Of a DNA stretch of 8,457 nucleotides, positions 5,071 to 8,457 are shown in pieces (the stretch's first letter is position 1; every line of letters starts with the position of its first letter). Location: the NCBI GenBank assembly GCA_038328575.1, contig JBBQMD010000083.1:1-8457 (forward strand), given 5' to 3'. This DNA is from JACVCS01 sp038328575 (GTDB lineage Bacteria > Planctomycetota > Phycisphaerae > Phycisphaerales > UBA1924). The position numbers and the translations under genes were made by a program. Below the pieces are notes generated by a model, which searched no databases, was not told where the DNA came from, and saw only the letters and a list, made by a program, of their open reading frames with translations.

Positions 5071-7092
5071 TCAGTTTGGCGTGTTATAGATGAAGTCCAA
5101 TCCTGTGAGCGACTCGTCCCAGAAGACGGCCTGCGGCGCCGGTCGGTCTGACTGTTTGCCCCCGTCATCGACCCCGTCCACGCCGACGGCGTAGAGCAAG
5201 TAGCCGCGCCGATGCGGGTCGGTGCTCGCGTCGATGAGCTTGTAGCGCAGGGTCGCGCCGCTGAATGGGTCCACCGGCAACTCGGCCAGACGGTCCGGAA
5301 TCAACTCACTCAGCGAGTTCGGGTAACGCCCGTGCTCGGCTCGGAAGCGCTCGATCGCCAGCATGGTCTCCAGCCCGATTCGTTGCGCGAAGCGGAGGTA
5401 GTCAGCGCGGATCGCGTTTCCATAATGACGTATCAGCGATTCCATGAGAACGAGCGGCGACCGCTCGGGACTCGCGGGCTTCGGTCGCTGCGCAAACGGG
5501 ACGCCAATCTGGAAATGCTTCATTGAGAACATTGCGTCAACCGCTTGACAGTTCTCCTCGTAGCTTCCGACGCGCGAGGTCAGATCGAACGATCTTGGCG
5601 AGAATCCGCCGTAAGCAGCTTGGTCGGCCGCCGCAACGGTTCGGACGCGGTCGGGGTCAGAGAACATCCACGCCAGTGTTTGGCGAGCCAGGTATCGCTC
5701 GCCTTTCATCGTGTCAGTGAATGTGACGGCAACACCACGCTGTCTCGCCGCGAACGCGTCCTCAATCGGCGCCAGCCACTCTGTCGCCAGGGTATTCCCA
5801 TCGTTTGAACCCGTCACCAGGTGTCGACGAACCTGGTTCATCATCAATGATTCAATGGCCAAGCCGACCAGCCGATTCATCAGGAGTGGCTCGCGCTCGA
5901 CCATTGTCGAAACCTTGAGCCCGGCCTTGAGCGCGAGCATGTAGGCCTCGGCGTCACCCGCTTCGAGCGCAAGTTCCATCTTGGCGGCGCAGGCTCCTGC
6001 CAGTTTACGCGCTTCGCCGAGCCAAGTCAGCAGTAGGTTGACCATCGGTGCAGAGGGCGATTCCAACTTGCGCCAATCTCGAACTGCGCGATCCGCGTTG
6101 ACCATGGCGAGGAGTCTCTCGTCACCATTGATCTCGGCGAATCGCCGCAATGCTCGCCGAGCCATCTCTGCTTGGGCTTCGTACTTCGCCTCCTTCTCCG
6201 TGCCGTCTTTCCACGTCACGTCGGAGATGTATGACGTTTCAGGCAGCACCGCGGTGCCTTGCGCATCGAGCAATGCATCGGGCGCACTGGCGACGTCGCT
6301 GTTCGCCTGCGTGAGCGACTCGAGCACCTTGTCAAACAGCGTCCAACCGTCCTTCGCCAGGGCCTCGTTCTCGCTCATGTCCTTGTCAAGCGGCGGATAG
6401 AACGATTCGTTCAGCTCTTGGATGAACTTCCAGCCTTGCAGATCCGCCTTGGCCAACTTTGCCTGCTGCGCGAGTTGGTGCTCGCGCCACGTCCACCACC
6501 CGGCGCCGCCGATCACTGTGACCAACACAAGCAAAGCTGCGGCCTTGCCCACGTTCCGTCCCAGCCGCCGATTCATCCAGCGCGGCAGCACCCGGCGCTC
6601 CGGCTTTGGCTTCAGGCGGCGCTGCCCCTTTTCATCGGTCACCAGTTCTGTCAGGGCCGCGTCGACCCACATATCCATGCCGCACTCGGGGCAGGTGATG
6701 CGGAGATCGTCGGGCACGGGCAGGCCGAGGAGGCCGTAGCTGCAGTTGCCGCAGGTGCCCTTGGCCTTGATTACCCAGCGAAGGCGCTGGCGGAGCATCA
6801 TGTCACGGACCAGGAGCGCGCTCAAAGAGGCGGACAAGAATGCGATGACTGTCGCCGCGCTGGCAACAGCCATGAACCCTGAAGATGTGTTCCACAAGTG
6901 AGCGGGCAAGAGCCACACCAGACCCCCCACCGCAGCCAGGCACAGGGAGGCCACGACAGCACACGCCAACGTCTGGGCAATGCTCGCCAGCACCCCGCGG
7001 CGGGCCGCGCGTACGAACCGCGCGCACTGATCGTCGGAGAAGCGATCCAGTTCTGGAAACGCCCGCCAAATCTGTCGCGTTAGCACTCGCAT
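5071..7092 (-). CDS. Large membrane protein: zinc-ribbon head plus pseudopilin-like C-terminal module (function unknown)
   Basis: A 673-residue protein. The N-terminal head has RAFPELDRFSD (10-20), two membrane helices (about 35-63 and 73-95), RDMMLRQRLR and a zinc ribbon with C114, C117, C134 and C137. A basic linker (RRVLPRWMNRRLGR) leads to a third membrane helix (about 181-200). After it comes a long, mostly helical region without recognised enzymatic motifs (about 205-570). The end (about 571-645) matches a module common in planctomycete proteins and resembling the GspG pseudopilin core: AIERFRAEHGRYP, then LPVDPFSG and YAVGVDGVDDGG. By prediction, residues past the third helix would lie across the membrane from the zinc ribbon if standard topology holds. 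GAGGTG lies 5 bases before the ATG at 7092 and supports the start. The downstream 191-aa gene is a paralog of the head alone. Function unknown; a role in envelope assembly or surveillance is speculation. Confidence 0.9.
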   Translation of the reverse strand: MRVLTRQIWRAFPELDRFSDDQCARFVRAARRGVLASIAQTLACAVVASLCLAAVGGLVWLLPAHLWNTSSGFMAVASAATVIAFLSASLSALLVRDMMLRQRLRWVIKAKGTCGNCSYGLLGLPVPDDLRITCPECGMDMWVDAALTELVTDEKGQRRLKPKPERRVLPRWMNRRLGRNVGKAAALLVLVTVIGGAGWWTWREHQLAQQAKLAKADLQGWKFIQELNESFYPPLDKDMSENEALAKDGWTLFDKVLESLTQANSDVASAPDALLDAQGTAVLPETSYISDVTWKDGTEKEAKYEAQAEMARRALRRFAEINGDERLLAMVNADRAVRDWRKLESPSAPMVNLLLTWLGEARKLAGACAAKMELALEAGDAEAYMLALKAGLKVSTMVEREPLLMNRLVGLAIESLMMNQVRRHLVTGSNDGNTLATEWLAPIEDAFAARQRGVAVTFTDTMKGERYLARQTLAWMFSDPDRVRTVAAADQAAYGGFSPRSFDLTSRVGSYEENCQAVDAMFSMKHFQIGVPFAQRPKPASPERSPLVLMESLIRHYGNAIRADYLRFAQRIGLETMLAIERFRAEHGRYPNSLSELIPDRLAELPVDPFSGATLRYKLIDASTDPHRRGYLLYAVGVDGVDDGGKQSDRPAPQAVFWDESLTGLDFIYNTPN

Positions 7093-7097
7093 GCGTA

Positions 7098-7103
7098 CAC
7101 CTC
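7098..7103 (-). promoter_or_regulatory. Shine-Dalgarno site of the 673-aa protein
   Basis: GAGGTG on the minus strand, 5 bases upstream of the ATG at 7092, supports that start. The gap from here to the dehydrogenase stop (184 bases in all) shows no convincing sigma-70-type promoter. Confidence 0.6.
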
Positions 7104-7140
7104 GCGCTCACGCCAAAGACTCCACCTGCGGCCACATTAA

Positions 7141-7317
7141 ATGGACACCGCCCGGCCCACCCAGTACGAAGCGCACTCTCCCGATTTCTCGCTCCCGGAC
7201 CAAGTCGGCGCGAACATCATCCTGAACCCAACGACTGCCGACCGCCGCATGTGGACGCGCCCCGAGCACTCCGGCCTTACTTCCCCGGATACTCATACAC
7301 GCCGCGCCCGCTCTTGA
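7141..7317 (+). CDS. Possible small ORF (58 aa), convergent with the dehydrogenase
   Basis: An ATG directly after an in-frame TAA opens a 58-codon frame that reads towards the dehydrogenase and overlaps its last 41 bases. In the intergenic part (44 codons by my hand count) GC content is about 64, 55 and 86 percent at codon positions 1, 2 and 3. That is the order expected of real coding sequence in GC-rich bacteria. Against it, there is no Shine-Dalgarno sequence, the product resembles nothing I know, its end lies inside another gene, and it would be the only plus-strand gene in the window. It could be a real small gene, a decayed remnant or chance. Confidence 0.22.
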   Translation: MDTARPTQYEAHSPDFSLPDQVGANIILNPTTADRRMWTRPEHSGLTSPDTHTRRARS

Positions 7318-8146
7318 CACCCATTCGTCCTGCGGTGACCAACTGTTTCAGCAGCGGGCAGGCGCGATAGCGATCGCTGTTCAGGCCGTCGGCCAGGACG
7401 TTCATGATGTTCACGCAGGTATCCAGGCCGATGAAGTCTGCCAGCGTGAGCGGGCCCATGGGGAAGTTGCAGCCGAGCTTCATGATGCCGTCGATCGCCT
7501 CGGGCTTGGCGACGCCTTCCATCCACGCGTAAAACGCCTCGTTGATCATCGGCATGAGCACGCGGTTGCTGATGAACCCCGCGCGATCGCTGGCTTCCAG
7601 CGGCGTCTTCCCCATCGCAGTCGCCAGCGCCAGCGTGCGCTGCACGACCTCGGGTGACGTCTGCAAGCCGGGGATCACCTCGACCAGTTGCATCAGCGGC
7701 ACCGGGTTAAAGAAGTGCATGCCTATCACGCGATGCGCGCCTTTGCCCGCGGCGGTCGCCAGCTCCGTGATGCTGATGCTGCTGGTGTTGGTCGCCAGCA
7801 CGACCGACTCGTCCGGGTACATCGCGGCCAGCTTGGCCAAGAGATCCTTTTTGACGTTCACATCCTCGACCACTGCCTCGACAAGCCAGTCACAGCCGGT
7901 GAGGTTTTCGAGGTTGACGACAAACGAGATGCGGGCTGAGGCGGCGTCGGCCGCGTCTTTGGTGATCTTGGCCTTCTCGACGAGCTTGCCCAGGCTCTTG
8001 ATGTGCACGCCCTTGCACTTGTCGATCGTCCCTGGGAAAGAGTCAAAGACTTTGACCGTCAGCCCGGCGACTGCGGCAACTTGGGCAATCCCGCCGCCCA
8101 TCTGACCAGCACCGAGGACACCGAGCGTTTTGACGTTGTGCGGCAT
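7277..8146 (-). CDS. hbd: 3-hydroxyacyl-CoA dehydrogenase (3-hydroxybutyryl-CoA dehydrogenase type)
   Basis: Oxidises L-3-hydroxyacyl-CoA with NAD(P)+, or runs in reverse, in beta-oxidation, butyrate-type or PHB-related metabolism in the cytoplasm. The 289-residue length matches stand-alone Hbd/PaaH enzymes (about 280-290 aa) and not the large fused FadB. The Rossmann fingerprint GVLGAGQMGGGIA is at 9-21. Catalytic residues line up with the human enzyme: S123 (NTSSIS), H144 and E156 (HFFNPVPLMQLVEV) and N194 (ISNRV). The C-terminal helical domain contains GPLTLADFIGLD (231-242) and ends GVKSGRGVYEYPGK. The ATG at 8146 is preferred: GGAG lies 8 bases upstream and the Rossmann strand begins at the usual distance. 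An in-frame GTG at 8188 would add 14 residues with no support. No partner thiolase or crotonase lies beside it in this window, so its pathway is not shown by context. Confidence 0.95.
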   Translation of the reverse strand: MPHNVKTLGVLGAGQMGGGIAQVAAVAGLTVKVFDSFPGTIDKCKGVHIKSLGKLVEKAKITKDAADAASARISFVVNLENLTGCDWLVEAVVEDVNVKKDLLAKLAAMYPDESVVLATNTSSISITELATAAGKGAHRVIGMHFFNPVPLMQLVEVIPGLQTSPEVVQRTLALATAMGKTPLEASDRAGFISNRVLMPMINEAFYAWMEGVAKPEAIDGIMKLGCNFPMGPLTLADFIGLDTCVNIMNVLADGLNSDRYRACPLLKQLVTAGRMGVKSGRGVYEYPGK

Positions 8147-8302
8147 GAATCTTGCTCCATCAGGGGTGAAGCGGGAGGATACGCCCACGGCGGGACGGCC
8201 TTCCGCGATGGAGGTGCTGGGAAGTTGCTGGAAGTTTCGACAGTGTGTTGTCAGCTTTCGCTCTCGATCTGGCCGGTGGCGTTGGAGCCGGTGAAGGTCC
8301 CC

Positions 8303-8341
8303 AAAAAAACGCAGTTGCGCGAGAGCCCGGGAGCGGGCGGC
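8303..8341 (-). terminator. Possible Rho-independent terminator after the right-edge gene
   Basis: Read on the minus strand, a GCCCG-CTCC-CGGGC hairpin (8325-8338), possibly extended by flanking CGCG pairs, is followed by a T7 run (8303-8309). About 15 bases separate stem and T-run, more than is usual, though a weak CGC-AACT-GCG stem lies directly against the T-run. It is placed between the partial gene at the right edge and the dehydrogenase. The rest of this 227-base gap (8147-8373) shows no clear promoter or gene. Confidence 0.35.
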
Positions 8342-8373
8342 GCGATGCTTCGCGTGCGTCGATTTCGTTTGGT

Positions 8374-8457
8374 CTACGCGCCTCGGACCATGCTCAGAAT
8401 CTGCGCGGGGTTCAGGCGTTGAGACTGCTGCTCGATCATCGGCCTGTGCTGCTCGTA
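8374..8457 (-). CDS. C-terminal fragment of an unidentified protein, cut by window edge
   Basis: Twenty-seven codons open to the window edge and ending in TAG: YEQHRPMIEQQSQRLNPAQI, then LSMVRGA. About 85 percent of codons end in G or C (23 of 27 by hand count), consistent with coding. The fragment is Gln-rich and probably helical. Its last residues (AQILSMVRGA) faintly recall the helical C-terminus of flagellins, but the resemblance is too short to assign. The stop codon and following possible terminator suggest a transcription unit separate from the dehydrogenase. Confidence 0.5.
   Translation of the reverse strand, partial: YEQHRPMIEQQSQRLNPAQILSMVRGA

Noticed and set aside
4944..5168. 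Minus-strand frame of 74 codons between the two zinc-ribbon genes
   Set aside because: It overlaps the end of the 673-aa gene and is Ser/Arg/Pro-rich without a ribosome site or domain. The 139-base gap itself shows no gene or clear promoter.
7108..7320. Minus-strand frame of 70 codons after the dehydrogenase
   Set aside because: It starts inside the dehydrogenase gene in another frame, and its third-position GC is lower than that of the opposing plus-strand frame. No recognisable domain.
8147..8188. Longer dehydrogenase starting at GTG 8188
   Set aside because: It adds 14 residues not expected before the Rossmann fold, and the ATG at 8146 has a GGAG site at good spacing.

Overview
The window is GC-rich, and almost all of its genes are read on the minus strand. 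It looks like chromosomal DNA of a Planctomycetota-type bacterium, perhaps Phycisphaerae-like. This rests on the base composition and on two neighbouring membrane proteins with a zinc-ribbon head. The larger one ends in a pseudopilin-like module (ERFRAEHGRYP...LPVDPFSG...YAVGVDGVDDGG) of a kind I associate with planctomycete proteins. The lineage is an inference; no rRNA or tRNA is present to confirm it.

In the direction of transcription (high to low coordinates) the order is as follows. A 27-codon C-terminal fragment of an unidentified gene runs in from the right edge (8374-8457) and is followed by a possible terminator (about 8303-8341). Next is a complete 3-hydroxyacyl-CoA (3-hydroxybutyryl-CoA) dehydrogenase (7277-8146). 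Then come two paralogous membrane proteins with identical four-cysteine spacing, 673 aa (5071-7092) and 191 aa (4356-4931). After these is a compact cluster: a small DUF2798-like two-helix membrane protein (4090-4320), an agmatinase/arginase-superfamily ureohydrolase (2877-4073) and tRNA(Ile)-lysidine synthase tilS (1815-2873). These three are separated by 16 and 3 bases and are probably cotranscribed. Finally, an M24 aminopeptidase P (start at 1211) runs off the left edge.

The 603-base gap between tilS and the aminopeptidase (1212-1814) holds no credible gene. It holds an array of palindromic repeats: three long units of exactly 98 bases, each with three hairpins, and three shorter or decayed units (about 1240-1773). 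One hairpin copy carries a compensatory pair of changes, which suggests the fold itself is maintained. This is the least explained structure in the window.

The genes do not form one obvious pathway. The dehydrogenase belongs to fatty-acid or butyrate-type metabolism, the ureohydrolase to guanidino-compound or polyamine metabolism, tilS to tRNA decoding, and the aminopeptidase to peptide turnover. The two zinc-ribbon proteins are of unknown function. No CRISPR array, transposase, integrase, phage gene or defence system was seen. The other points to check are a codon-usage break inside the ureohydrolase gene and a possible small plus-strand ORF (7141-7317) in the gap upstream of the 673-aa protein.
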